Notes: a model not told the origin generated them from the letters alone. A stretch of 27,566 nt of DNA from SG8-41 sp044867805 (GCA_044867805.1 JBIOVQ010000280.1:1-27566), one strand, 5' to 3'. Positions 7,068-14,402 are shown, counted from the first letter of the stretch. Numbers and translations: made by a program.

Positions 7068-7182
7068 AAGCACCAAATCCCAAAATCCAAACAAACTCCA
7101 AATCCCAAGCACCAAATCCCAAATTACAGACTAAACTAGCTTGTTGTTTGGAGTTTGGTGCTTGTAGTATTGGTGCTTGCAG
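7067..7182. repeat. Inverted heptad array (CAANNNC units and their complement)
   Basis: The left half has four heptads at 7067-7094 (CAAGCAC, CAAATCC, CAAAATC, CAAACAA) and four at 7098-7125. After a 13-bp centre, the right half (7139-7181) reads GCTTGTT, GTTTGGA, GTTTGGT, GCTTGTA, an 8-bp unit, then GCTTGCA. Its reverse complement is again CAAGC / CCAAAC units, so the whole is a long imperfect palindrome. The locus is much more AT-rich than its surroundings. It ends just before the GAGAGGAG site of the CBS gene. Confidence 0.85.
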
Positions 7183-7206
7183 TTCGTGCGCGAGAGGAGA
7201 ACTGCT

Positions 7207-7644
7207 ATGGCTCACCGTTCCATCAGATCCATCATCGAGGAGAAGGAGCTCGTCACCGCCCCGGGCAGCATGACCGTAGCCGAAGCCGCGCGCCTGATGA
7301 AGGAGAAGCACCAGGGATCGGTCATGATCGTGGAGGATGGCAGGCTCGCCGGGATTTTCACCGAGCGTGACGCATTGTTTCGCGTGATCTCCGAGGGGCG
7401 CGACGCGAAGACCACGCGTCTCGCCGAGGTCATGACCCGCAACCCCAGGACGATCCACCCCGACAAGCCGTTCCCGGACGCGCTGCAGATCATGCGCGAG
7501 GGAGGTTTCAGGCACGTGCCGGTGGCGGAGGCCGGCCGGCCTCTCGGCATGATCTCCGCCCGCGACGCCCTCGGGCCGGAGCTCGAGGACTTCATCTACG
7601 AGCTGCTGCGCCAGGAGCAGGCGCAGGACGTACTCTCGGGGTAG
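7207..7644 (+). CDS. CBS-domain pair protein
   Basis: This 145-aa protein is almost entirely a tandem CBS (Bateman) module. CBS1 runs from residue ~10 to 65, with SMTVAEAARLMKEKHQGSVMIVEDGRLAGIFTERD. CBS2 runs from ~75 to 130, with RTIHPDKPFPDALQIMREGGFRHVPV and LGMISARDAL. Such stand-alone pairs bind adenosine nucleotides (AMP, ATP or S-adenosylmethionine) at the cleft and signal energy state to partners. No catalytic domain is attached, so its target is unknown. ATG 7207 is chosen because GAGAGGAG lies 8 nt upstream, whereas the alternative TTG at 7177 is inside the preceding heptad array. Confidence 0.9.
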   Translation: MAHRSIRSIIEEKELVTAPGSMTVAEAARLMKEKHQGSVMIVEDGRLAGIFTERDALFRVISEGRDAKTTRLAEVMTRNPRTIHPDKPFPDALQIMREGGFRHVPVAEAGRPLGMISARDALGPELEDFIYELLRQEQAQDVLSG

Positions 7645-7895
7645 GCGGGACCCCCGGCAGTCGTAAGCCTCAACGACAGCCTGTAGCGAATCGACAGCAG
7701 CGCCTACTGCGGCACGCCCCGGCTCTTCGGACCGGGTCATTTGCCTTCGTCCGGACCAGGATGCCGAATGCGCTGAACGGATCGTGGTCAGCTTCGATTC
7801 GAGGCGAACAACCGACGGCGAACTCGAATATCCTCTCGGCATGTGTTGATTTGCCGGCGCGCCGGCGCATCGAACCTGTCAAACGGCGGGCCGGC

Positions 7896-8408
7896 ATGGA
7901 TTTGAACGGCATGAATTTCGAGATAACGGTCGAACAGCGGTACCTCAGGGCGAGAATGTCCGGCCGGGAAACCGGCGAGGAGACACGGGAGTTTTTTCGC
8001 GCCGTCATTCTGGAATATATCAAGTACCGGCACTCGAACGTCCTTCTCGACCTGCGCTCGTCACGGCCGATATTTCACGCAAGACCGCACGGCTTTCTTG
8101 AGTTTTTCGGAATGCTGGCGGACGGCTCGTCATGCAAAGTCGCGCTGCTGGGCGATGCCATGGACCTCCACGTGTCTCACGAGTACATCGCGTTGCTTGC
8201 TCGACAGCAGGGGATGAATGTCCGGAGTTTTCGGGACGAAAGCGCGGCACTGCTGTGGCTGCGCGAGCGACGCCAGCCGCAAGAACGACGCCACCCGCAC
8301 GAACGGCGGCAACGGCACTCTCAACGTTCCTGCGAGCAGCGTCACCTGGCTGAAAACCGGCGTCAACGAGAGCGCCGCGTCGCGCCGCAGACCCAACTAA
8401 CGACTTGA
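7896..8408 (+). CDS. STAS/SpoIIAA-like protein with Arg-rich hexapeptide tail
   Basis: The first ~115 residues alternate strand and helix in the manner of SpoIIAA-like STAS domains: a beta hairpin (FEITVEQRYLRARMSG), a helix, the core strand SNVLLDLRSS, and a terminal SFRDESAALLWLRERR segment. These domains act as anti-anti-sigma or regulatory modules in the cytoplasm. The tail (~50 residues) is unusual: three hexapeptides ERRQPQ, ERRHPH, ERRQRH come from an 18-bp DNA repeat at 8265-8318, then more RR/QR pairs. It is strongly basic and may bind nucleic acid or membrane. ATG 7896 is the best start, although no clear ribosome-binding site is seen; ATG 7911 is possible. The STAS assignment is moderate and rests on pattern, not on a unique motif. 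Confidence 0.6.
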   Translation: MDLNGMNFEITVEQRYLRARMSGRETGEETREFFRAVILEYIKYRHSNVLLDLRSSRPIFHARPHGFLEFFGMLADGSSCKVALLGDAMDLHVSHEYIALLARQQGMNVRSFRDESAALLWLRERRQPQERRHPHERRQRHSQRSCEQRHLAENRRQRERRVAPQTQLTT

Positions 8409-8433
8409 GCACCCGCTAGCCGTCGGCCGGCAG

Positions 8434-8489
8434 CTTCAAGCTCCAAGTTTCAAGCTTAAAGCGACTTGTAGCTTGTGGCTTGCAGCTTG
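8434..8489. repeat. Heptad hairpin: 4 units then 4 complementary units
   Basis: Eight consecutive heptads in perfect phase: CTTCAAG, CTCCAAG, TTTCAAG, CTTAAAG, then CGACTTG, TAGCTTG, TGGCTTG, CAGCTTG. The second four are reverse-complement-like to the first four, with the switch at 8461/8462 and no loop DNA between. It begins 26 bp after the STAS-like stop codon. Confidence 0.9.
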
Positions 8490-8494
8490 TGCCT

Positions 8495-8509
8495 CGGGGC
8501 GGCGCCCCG
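8495..8509. terminator. Short GC hairpin after the heptad palindrome
   Basis: CGGGGC-GGC-GCCCCG is a perfect 6-bp stem with a 3-nt loop, and no T-run follows. The rest of the spacer to 8691 shows no convincing promoter, although TTGCAG (8547) and GACAAT (8571) are a weak pair at 18 bp. Confidence 0.3.
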
Positions 8510-8691
8510 CTAGTCGTCCTGTCCTTGGCACTCGGGCCTGTGCCGCTTGCAGCCCTCACGCGCAGGTGTCGACAATAGTCTGAACGGACCACGGCGCGAT
8601 CCAACGTTTCGCATGCGCGTCATGGCGAAGTAACGGCGCGTCGTTAGTCTCTGGTGAGTTCCTCCCGACCCACACCGAAAGGAGCTCCGAC

Positions 8692-9798
8692 ATGCCGAAG
8701 CGATTCTTCGCCGCGCTCTTGCTGGGCGCGCTTTTCTCCCCGGCGGCCGCGCCGCTGGCCGTGGCCGACAACAGCCACGGTCACGCGCCAGACCGCAAGC
8801 CGATCGTGATCGGCCACCGCGGCGCGAGCGGTTACCTCCCCGAGCACACGCTCGCCGCCTACTTCATCGCCATCCAGCAGGGCGCCGATTGCGTGGAGCC
8901 CGACCTCGTCATGACCAGGGACGGCGTGCTGGTGGCGCGGCACGAAAACGAGATTGGCGGGACGACGGATGTTTCCACGCGGCCCGAGTTCGCGAGCCGC
9001 AGGGTGACGAAGACGATCGACGGCGTCTCGATCACCGGCTGGTTCACGGAGGACTTCACGCTGGCCGAATTGAAGACCCTGCGCGCCAAGGAGCGCATCC
9101 CGCTGCAGCGCCCGGCCAACACGCGCTTCGACGGCATGTTCGAAGTGCCGACGCTGGAGGAAGTCCTGCAGCTGGTTCAGGTTGTGAACCGCAGCCGCAG
9201 CAAGCCAGTCTGCGTCTACCCCGAAACCAAGCATCCGACCTACTTCCAGGGTATCGGGCTCGCGATGGAGCGCCCGCTGATCGGGCTGCTGCACCGCTAC
9301 GGCTATGGCGGAAAGAAGGCGCCGGTCTTTATCCAGTCCTTCGAGGTCGCCAACCTGAAAGCGCTGTCGCGGATGACCGATCTCCCGCTGGTGCAGCTGC
9401 TGAACGCCGGGGGACGCCCGTGGGACTTTACGGTGGCCGGCGATCCGCGCACCTACGCCGACATGGCCACGTCAGCAGGCCTGAAGGAGATCGCGAGCTA
9501 CGCGAGCGGCGTCGGCGTCAACAAGGACCTGATGATCCCGCGTGTCACCGGCGGTTTCCTCGGCACGCCGACGGCGCTGGTCAGGGACGCGCACAACGCG
9601 GGCCTGATCGTTCATGGGTGGACCTTCCGCGCCGAGAACGCCTTCCTGCCGGCGGATTTCGACTCGAGCGCCGACCCGAACGCTTTCGGCGACCTCGCCG
9701 GTGAAGTGAAGCGCTTTCTCGAGCTGGGTATGGACGGCTTCTTCACCGACCAGCCGGACATCGGGGTGCGCGCGCGCAACGAGTTCGTCGAGAATTGA
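8692..9798 (+). CDS. glpQ: Periplasmic glycerophosphodiester phosphodiesterase
   Basis: This 368-aa protein has a Sec signal peptide (MPKRFFAALLLGALFSPAAA, cleavage probably near VADN). The GDPD TIM-barrel motifs are clear: GHRGASGYLPEHTLAAY with the catalytic His and Arg, then VEPDLVMTRDGVLVARHE with the Glu/Asp metal ligands and second catalytic His. YPETKHP, GWTFRAEN and a final DGFFTDQPD complete the family pattern. It hydrolyses glycerophosphodiesters such as glycerophosphocholine to sn-glycerol 3-phosphate and an alcohol, with Ca2+ in characterised GlpQ. Length and the GFFTDQPD end match periplasmic GlpQ rather than cytosolic UgpQ. AAAGGAG precedes ATG 8692. No glpT or ugp transporter is beside it. 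Confidence 0.93.
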   Translation: MPKRFFAALLLGALFSPAAAPLAVADNSHGHAPDRKPIVIGHRGASGYLPEHTLAAYFIAIQQGADCVEPDLVMTRDGVLVARHENEIGGTTDVSTRPEFASRRVTKTIDGVSITGWFTEDFTLAELKTLRAKERIPLQRPANTRFDGMFEVPTLEEVLQLVQVVNRSRSKPVCVYPETKHPTYFQGIGLAMERPLIGLLHRYGYGGKKAPVFIQSFEVANLKALSRMTDLPLVQLLNAGGRPWDFTVAGDPRTYADMATSAGLKEIASYASGVGVNKDLMIPRVTGGFLGTPTALVRDAHNAGLIVHGWTFRAENAFLPADFDSSADPNAFGDLAGEVKRFLELGMDGFFTDQPDIGVRARNEFVEN

Positions 9799-9893
9799 GC
9801 GCAGCGCGGGGCCAGGTCGCATTGCCGGCGAGTGAACGCTGGCGACATGGTCTCGTCTAACCTCTGTCAAGAAGGCACTCCGGTGGCTGCGAT

Positions 9894-9915
9894 GCTGTCG
9901 CCATATGACGACAGC
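9894..9915. promoter_or_regulatory. Inverted repeat upstream of the secreted hypothetical gene
   Basis: GCTGTCG and CGACAGC form perfect 7-bp arms around CCATATGA, 55 bp before ATG 9970. This could be an operator or a 5'-leader hairpin. Nothing in the sequence decides between these. Confidence 0.3.
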
Positions 9916-9969
9916 GTTCGAGTGACTGGAAGCCGAAGGTGTGACGATGTTTTCCGGAAGGAGGTATCC

Positions 9970-10551
9970 ATGTTCGGAACGCGGCGTATCGAGATTTTGT
10001 TGATCGGCGGCGTGCTGGCGGCGCTGCCGTTGGTGGTTGCGGCGCAGACGGCAACTGTTCCAGCGGACAGGCTGGTCCAGAGGTACACTGCCCTCGCCGG
10101 AACCGAGGAGAATGCCAGGAGCCTGGTGACGGGGCTGCGTGACGGCACCGATATCACGCTGCCGGGTGTTACGATCGCCAATCCGACCGGCATGATGGGC
10201 TATGGCAACGTCAATATCACGCTGGCCCTGGCCGAGAAGCAGCTGTCGGGAATCAGCAATCCGACCCCCACTCAATTGAACGACGCGCTGACGAACGCCG
10301 GGAATGGCGTCCTCACGCTCCGTGCGCAGGGCATGGGATGGGGAGAGATAGCCCATACTCTCGGCTTCAAGCTGGGGGACGTCATGCGGGCCTCGGCGGC
10401 GAAAGAATCACCCGGGGCGGCAAGGAGAGAGGCGCGCGCCGCGCCTCATCGCATGGCAAGAGAATCCGGTAACCCGCGCAACGGCCTGGAGCGGGCGGAG
10501 AGAGCCGAACGACCGGAGAAGCCGCAGCGCCCCGAGCGGGCCGGCCGCTGA
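9970..10551 (+). CDS. Secreted hypothetical protein with charged C-terminal tail
   Basis: This 193-aa protein starts with a signal peptide (MFGTRRIEILLIGGVLAALPLVVAA, cleavage near AAQT). A middle region contains LVQRYTALAGTEENARSLVTGLRDG, NVNITLALAEKQL and ALRAQGMGWGEIAHTLGFKLGDVM-type segments. The last is helix-rich and looks like a repeated secreted-protein motif known from betaproteobacterial hypotheticals, but I cannot name a family. The last ~55 residues are rich in Arg, Glu and Pro (ERAERAERPEKPQRPERAGR) and probably disordered. ATG 9970 has a near-perfect GGAAGGAGGT site. A strong hairpin (10570-10600) sits between it and the convergent Bug gene. Confidence 0.75.
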   Translation: MFGTRRIEILLIGGVLAALPLVVAAQTATVPADRLVQRYTALAGTEENARSLVTGLRDGTDITLPGVTIANPTGMMGYGNVNITLALAEKQLSGISNPTPTQLNDALTNAGNGVLTLRAQGMGWGEIAHTLGFKLGDVMRASAAKESPGAARREARAAPHRMARESGNPRNGLERAERAERPEKPQRPERAGR

Positions 10552-10569
10552 CCGGCCCGGTGCGAGTAT

Positions 10570-10600
10570 CTTCCCCGGCGCCCATGCGGCGCCGGGGAAG
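10570..10600. terminator. Bidirectional hairpin between convergent genes
   Basis: A perfect 13-bp stem (CTTCCCCGGCGCC / GGCGCCGGGGAAG) with a 5-nt loop lies 19 bp after the plus-strand stop and 7 bp after the minus-strand stop. T-runs are absent on both sides, yet position and stability make a shared terminator likely. Confidence 0.65.
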
Positions 10601-10606
10601 CGAGCG

Positions 10607-11590
10607 TTACTGAACTCGAATTCCCGCCGTCTGGGCGACGCCGCGCCACATCTTGACGTCGTTGCGCACCATCTTGCGGAACTCGGCCGGCGTCAGGTTC
10701 CACGGCTCGGCCGCCTCGGCGATGAGGCGCTTCAGCGTCTCCGGGTCCTGCAGCACGGCCGCGAATTCACGGCGCAGCTTTTCCCGGACGGCCGGGGGCG
10801 TGCCGGCCGGCGCTGCGATACCCCACCAGACGGCGACTTCGTACCCTGGATAGCCGGACTCGGCGACGGTCGGAACGTCGGGCACCGCGGGGCTGCGCTT
10901 CGCCGCCCCCACCGCCAGCAGCTTCAGCTTCCCGGTGCGCACGTGCGGCAGCGCCTGCGTCACGGAGCTGAACATGACCGGTATCTGGCCGGCCATCACG
11001 TCGATCATCGCGGGGCCGCCGCCCTTGTAGGCGATGGGCTCCATGTTGATGCCGGCGACCTTCTTGAACAGCTCTCCGCCGAAATGATTGAACCCGCCCA
11101 CGCCGGTGTGGGCGTAGCTGATGGATCCGGGCTGCGCCTTCGCGCGATCGACGAGATCACGCACCGTGCGGAACGGCCCGGCCGGGTTGACCACGATCGA
11201 GTTCGGCGCCGATCCGATCGTGGAGACGGGATCGAACGATTTCTCGACGTCGTAGGGCAGCGAGCGGACGGCGGCGTTCATCACCCATGACGTGGAGACC
11301 ATCAGCAGGGTGTAGCCGTCGGCGGGCGCATTGGCGGCCAGCTCGGCGCCGATGATCCCGTTAGCGCCTCCGCGGTTGTCGATGACGATCTGCTGGCCGA
11401 CGCGCTCGGTGAGCTTGGCCCCGAGATAGCGGCCGAGAATGTCGTTGCTGCCGCCCGGCGGGAACGGGATGATCCAGCGAATGGGCTTGGTCGGGAAATC
11501 GCGGACCTGCTGCGCGGCTGCATGGCCCGCTGGCAGCAAGCCAGCGAGCAAGGCCAGCACGACGGCGGACGTCCGAATGCTTGGTTTCAT
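10607..11590 (-). CDS. Tripartite tricarboxylate transporter (Bug/TctC-type) substrate-binding protein
   Basis: This 327-aa receptor has a signal peptide (cleavage near AAAQQ). It shows the Bug family signature: PTKPIRWIIPFPPGGSNDILGR, VIDNRGGANGIIGAE, ADGYTLLM, the GVGGFNHFGGELFKKVAGI segment, YKGGGPAMIDVMAGQI and VPTVAESGYPGYE. Bug proteins are venus-flytrap periplasmic receptors for carboxylates or other small organic anions and feed TctA/TctB permeases, or act as orphan sensors. No tctAB genes are in the window. GAGGAGAG precedes ATG 11590, and a strong promoter (11644-11672) lies upstream. The ligand is unknown. Confidence 0.93.
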   Translation of the reverse strand: MKPSIRTSAVVLALLAGLLPAGHAAAQQVRDFPTKPIRWIIPFPPGGSNDILGRYLGAKLTERVGQQIVIDNRGGANGIIGAELAANAPADGYTLLMVSTSWVMNAAVRSLPYDVEKSFDPVSTIGSAPNSIVVNPAGPFRTVRDLVDRAKAQPGSISYAHTGVGGFNHFGGELFKKVAGINMEPIAYKGGGPAMIDVMAGQIPVMFSSVTQALPHVRTGKLKLLAVGAAKRSPAVPDVPTVAESGYPGYEVAVWWGIAAPAGTPPAVREKLRREFAAVLQDPETLKRLIAEAAEPWNLTPAEFRKMVRNDVKMWRGVAQTAGIRVQ

Positions 11591-11643
11591 GGCAATGCTC
11601 TCCTCGAAGTAGCCGTTGTGGCGGCGGTATTGTTCTCGGGGGA

Positions 11644-11672
11644 ATTCTAGGCCCTAACGTTGCCGGGTTCAA
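11644..11672 (-). promoter_or_regulatory. Strong sigma70-type promoter of the minus-strand Bug gene
   Basis: On the minus strand TTGAAC (11667-11672), a 17-bp spacer and TAGAAT (11644-11649) form the best promoter in the window. The predicted leader is about 47 nt, with GAGGAGAG before ATG 11590. The remaining spacer, 11673-11811, shows nothing I recognise. Confidence 0.65.
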
Positions 11673-11811
11673 AATATGGAAATGGGTCTGGCGCGATCAG
11701 CGTGACCGGCCGCGCCGGCTTCCACGCTTCCTGCCCGCTTGCGGCACTTGCCCCCCACAACGCTGCGATCACACACACTAGCCGGCCGCCACGGCCTTGT
11801 AAGCGGGCAGG

Positions 11812-11867
11812 AGTTGGCAGTTTTCAGTTGGCAGTAACTGCAAACTGTCCACTGCAAACTGCAAACT
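11812..11867. repeat. Heptad hairpin: AGTTNNC units then GCAAACT units
   Basis: Eight heptads in perfect phase: AGTTGGC, AGTTTTC, AGTTGGC, AGTAACT, GCAAACT, GTCCACT, GCAAACT, GCAAACT. The second half is reverse-complement-like to the first (GCAAACT against AGTTTGC), with symmetry centred in AGTAACT. It starts 15 bp beyond the haloacid dehalogenase stop codon (minus strand). Confidence 0.9.
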
Positions 11868-11882
11868 TTCGGCTCTCATGGC

Positions 11883-12596
11883 TCAGGTGCCCAGCTTCGT
11901 GGCGAGCTGGCCGAAGCTCGTGGCGACGATGTCCCAGCCGGACTCGGCCACGAGGTCCTTGCTCTGCCCCGGGCCGTACTCGGTGGGGCGCGCGACGAAA
12001 GCGGTGCGCATGCCGTGCGAGCGCGCGTTCTTGAGATCGTAGTTGTGCGCCGCGACCATCATCACTTCGCCCGGCTTCAGGCCGAGCAGCCGGATCGCGC
12101 CGAGATAGACCGCGGGGTCGGGCTTGTAGCGCCTGAAGATTTCGGCGCACAGGACGACGTCCCACGGCAGCCCGCCGAACTTCGCCATGTTCGTGAGGCA
12201 GGCGACGTCCCCGTTCGACAGGGGCGAGATGATGAACTTCTTCTTGAGGCGCTTCAGGCCCGCAACGGCGTCCGGCCAGGGCTTCAGGCGATGCCAGACC
12301 TTGTTGAGGTAATCCCGGTCGTCGTCACGCAGGCCGGCCAGGCCGTATTTCGGCAGCAGCTCGTCCAGCTTGCGCCGGTAGATCTGGTCCACGGTGGTCC
12401 ACGGCTGCTGCCCGCTGTTGACCGCGTCCATGCCGGGGCGGTAGCAGGTCTTCCATTCGTCGACCAGGGCTTCCCAGTCGGTGTCCCGGAGCTTCCTGCG
12501 CTTCGCGAACGCGCGGAAGTCGCGGTTGATGCTCGTGCGCCAGTCCACGACCGTGCCGAAGGTGTCGAAGGTGAGTGCCTTGATGCCTTTGATCAT
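11883..12596 (-). CDS. (S)-2-haloacid dehalogenase, type II (HAD superfamily)
   Basis: This 237-aa cytosolic enzyme shows all HAD motifs: nucleophile Asp in LTFDTFGTVVDW, motif II Ser in ISPLSNGD, motif III Lys in RYKPDPAVY and the type II haloacid dehalogenase signature MMVAAHNYDLKNAR. Characterised members hydrolyse L-2-haloalkanoates to D-2-hydroxyacids through an Asp ester intermediate. Length and the AHN(Y/W)DL motif point to the dehalogenase subgroup rather than phosphatases. ATG 12596 (MIKGIKAL) is preferred to 12617, because the extra upstream residues lie in a 15-bp tandem repeat. It is monocistronic. The heptad hairpin at 11812-11867 follows its stop codon. Confidence 0.88.
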   Translation of the reverse strand: MIKGIKALTFDTFGTVVDWRTSINRDFRAFAKRRKLRDTDWEALVDEWKTCYRPGMDAVNSGQQPWTTVDQIYRRKLDELLPKYGLAGLRDDDRDYLNKVWHRLKPWPDAVAGLKRLKKKFIISPLSNGDVACLTNMAKFGGLPWDVVLCAEIFRRYKPDPAVYLGAIRLLGLKPGEVMMVAAHNYDLKNARSHGMRTAFVARPTEYGPGQSKDLVAESGWDIVATSFGQLATKLGT

Positions 12597-12607
12597 CGTG
12601 TGGGTGA

Positions 12608-12667
12608 GGCGTGACACGATAGGGCGTGACGCGATGCGGCGTGACGCGATGCGGCGTGACGGGTCAT
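12608..12667. repeat. 15-bp tandem repeat x4 before the dehalogenase gene
   Basis: Four 15-bp units beginning GGCGTGAC: 12608-12622, 12623-12637, 12638-12652 and 12653-12667. The middle two are identical and the outer two diverged. It carries the GTGAC core also seen in the heptad arrays at 871 and 18321, but with period 15. It fills the divergent promoter region between the dehalogenase and Bug genes. Confidence 0.85.
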
Positions 12668-12706
12668 GTATTCATTTTAGCGCGATGAAGGGTGCGAGAC
12701 GTCTGC

Positions 12707-12712
12707 TAGAAT
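12707..12712 (+). promoter_or_regulatory. -10 box of the plus-strand Bug gene
   Basis: TAGAAT in the context GCTAGAATCGG lies 32 bp before ATG 12745, with GGAGGAGG between. The -35 region (ATGAAG, 16-bp spacing) is poor. Confidence 0.4.
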
Positions 12713-12744
12713 CGGCGGGCACCCGGCTCGTGGAGGAGGCAAAC

Positions 12745-13722
12745 ATGAAGCGCGCTGTGCGGCTGTGTCTCGCGGCATCCGTATTGACGCTCCTCGGCGC
12801 GCACGCCGCGGCCACGCTGGCGGCCGAGGCCTGGCCGGCGCGGCCGATCCGCCTGATCGTGCCGTTCCCGCCGGGCGGCAGCAACGACATCGTGGGCCGT
12901 CTCGTCGGAGCTCAATTGGCCGAGCGGCTCGGCAAGACGGTGGTGGTGGACAACCGAGCCGGCGCGGCGGGCACCATCGGCACCGAAATCGCGGTCCGGT
13001 CGCAGCCGGACGGACACACCCTGCTGGTCATTTCCGCCGCCTATGCCTACAACCCGATGGTCTACAAGCTCCCCTACGACCCGGTCAAGGCCATCACCCC
13101 GGTCGCGCTGCTCGGCACCGGGCCGACCTCGCTCCTGGTCAATCCCGCGCTGCCGGCCGGCTCCGCCAGGGAGCTGGTCGCGCTGGCAAAGGCGAAGCCC
13201 GGCGGGATCTATTACGCTTCCGCGGGAATCGGCAGCTTCACGCACCTGAGCTGCGAGCTGTTCCGCATCATGGCCGGCATCAACGTCGTCCACGTGCCTT
13301 TCAAAGGGGGCGGGCCGGCGATGCTCGAGGTCATGTCCGGCCGGACGCAGTACACGATGGGCACCATCGTCCAGGGCATGCCGCACATCCGGTCCGGCCG
13401 CTTGAAGGTGCTCGGGATCGGCAGCGCAAAGCGGCTTGCGGTGCTGCCGGACACGCCTACCATCGCCGAATCGGGCGTGCCGGGATACGAAGCAAGCAAC
13501 TGGTGGGGCATCATCGCCCCGGCCGGCACGCCCGCCGCCGTGGTGAAGAGGGTGCATGCCGAGACCGCGGCCATCCTCAAGTCCGCGGAGATCCAGAAGT
13601 GGTTCGTCACGGAAGGGGCGGTCGCGGCGGACCTGACCACCCCGCAGTTCGCGAAGTTCATCCTGTCCGAGATGAGCAAGTGGGGCAAGGTCGTGAAGGA
13701 AGCCGGGATCAAGGCCGAATGA
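12745..13722 (+). CDS. Tripartite tricarboxylate transporter (Bug/TctC-type) substrate-binding protein
   Basis: This second Bug receptor has 325 aa, with a signal peptide cleaved near TLAAEA. Hallmarks are ARPIRLIVPFPPGGSNDIVGR, VVVDNRAGAAGTIGTE, PDGHTLLV, SAGIGSFTHLSCELF, PFKGGGPAMLEVMSGR and TPTIAESGVPGYE. It is clearly homologous to the 10607-11590 receptor but differs in the ligand-facing segments (SAGIGSFTH against HTGVGGFNH), so a different carboxylate is likely. ATG 12745 follows GGAGGAGG, and the longer frame to 12481 is antisense to the dehalogenase. No TctAB permease is linked. The downstream msrB gene starts 71 bp later in the same direction. Confidence 0.93.
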   Translation: MKRAVRLCLAASVLTLLGAHAAATLAAEAWPARPIRLIVPFPPGGSNDIVGRLVGAQLAERLGKTVVVDNRAGAAGTIGTEIAVRSQPDGHTLLVISAAYAYNPMVYKLPYDPVKAITPVALLGTGPTSLLVNPALPAGSARELVALAKAKPGGIYYASAGIGSFTHLSCELFRIMAGINVVHVPFKGGGPAMLEVMSGRTQYTMGTIVQGMPHIRSGRLKVLGIGSAKRLAVLPDTPTIAESGVPGYEASNWWGIIAPAGTPAAVVKRVHAETAAILKSAEIQKWFVTEGAVAADLTTPQFAKFILSEMSKWGKVVKEAGIKAE

Positions 13723-13793
13723 CCATGAGCTTCATCCGCAAGCGCGCGTGATCCGTATAAGGGGTCGTTGCGGGACACGTTCGAGGAGATACC

Positions 13794-14369
13794 ATGACGC
13801 GCAGGGGCTTGTTGCAAGGATTGTTGACGGCGGGATTGTGGAGCGCTCTTACGGGGCGGGGCGAGGCGGCCCAGGCCCAGGGGGCGGCCAAGGATATGAA
13901 GGGCATCGAGGAGCTGCAGAAGAACTGGAAGACCTGGCTAGCCGAGGGCTACAAGGCGCCGCTGCCTACCGAGCCGTTGAAGCTCTCGAAGGAGGAATGG
14001 CGCAAGCGCCTGTCGCGCGAGGCGTACGCGGTGCTGCGCGAGGAGGGGACCGAGCGCGCGGGAACCAGCCCGCTCGACAGGGAGAAGCGCGAAGGCGTGT
14101 TCGTATGCTCGGGTTGCGACCTTCCGGTCTACACCTCCGCCATGAAATACGACAGCGGCACCGGCTGGCCGAGCTTCTTCACGACCATCCCCGGGGTGTT
14201 CGAGACCAAGACCGACTACCTGCTGTTCTACCCGCGCACCGAATATCATTGCAAGCGCTGCGGCGGCCACCACGGCCATGTTTTCAACGACGGCCCGCCG
14301 CCCACGGGTCAGCGGTGGTGCAATAACGGGGTGGCGCTCAAGTTCATCCCTAAGACCGGGAAGGCGTGA
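13794..14369 (+). CDS. msrB: Peptide-methionine (R)-S-oxide reductase MsrB, exported
   Basis: This 191-aa protein is an MsrB domain (residues ~60-187) behind an export signal with an RR pair (TRRGLLQGLLTAGLW), suggestive of Tat. The Zn site is intact: CSGC and CKRC. The fold motifs GTGWPSFF and CGGHHGHVFNDGPPPTGQRWC are present, the last Cys being the catalytic nucleophile of the family's RxC motif, followed here by NNG. It reduces methionine-R-sulfoxide in proteins, probably in the periplasm. GAGGAGATACC precedes the ATG. Its TGA stop codon is also the first three bases of a TGACGNC heptad array, followed at once by a good terminator. Confidence 0.94.
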   Translation: MTRRGLLQGLLTAGLWSALTGRGEAAQAQGAAKDMKGIEELQKNWKTWLAEGYKAPLPTEPLKLSKEEWRKRLSREAYAVLREEGTERAGTSPLDREKREGVFVCSGCDLPVYTSAMKYDSGTGWPSFFTTIPGVFETKTDYLLFYPRTEYHCKRCGGHHGHVFNDGPPPTGQRWCNNGVALKFIPKTGKA

Positions 14370-14401
14370 CGACTGACGGCTGACGGCTGACGACTGACGA
14401 C
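14367..14401. repeat. Heptad array, TGACGRC x5, starting on the msrB stop codon
   Basis: Five heptads (TGACGAC, TGACGGC, TGACGGC, TGACGAC, TGACGAC) begin at the first base of the msrB TGA stop. The unit is the same as that at 19011-19042 read on the other strand. Because 7 is one more than a multiple of 3, successive TGAs fall in all three frames. Confidence 0.9.
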
Positions 14402-14402
14402 G

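Noticed and set aside
13719..13751. A ten-codon open frame after the second Bug gene
   Set aside because: It overlaps the Bug stop codon, has no ribosome-binding site and no sign of conservation that I can see.
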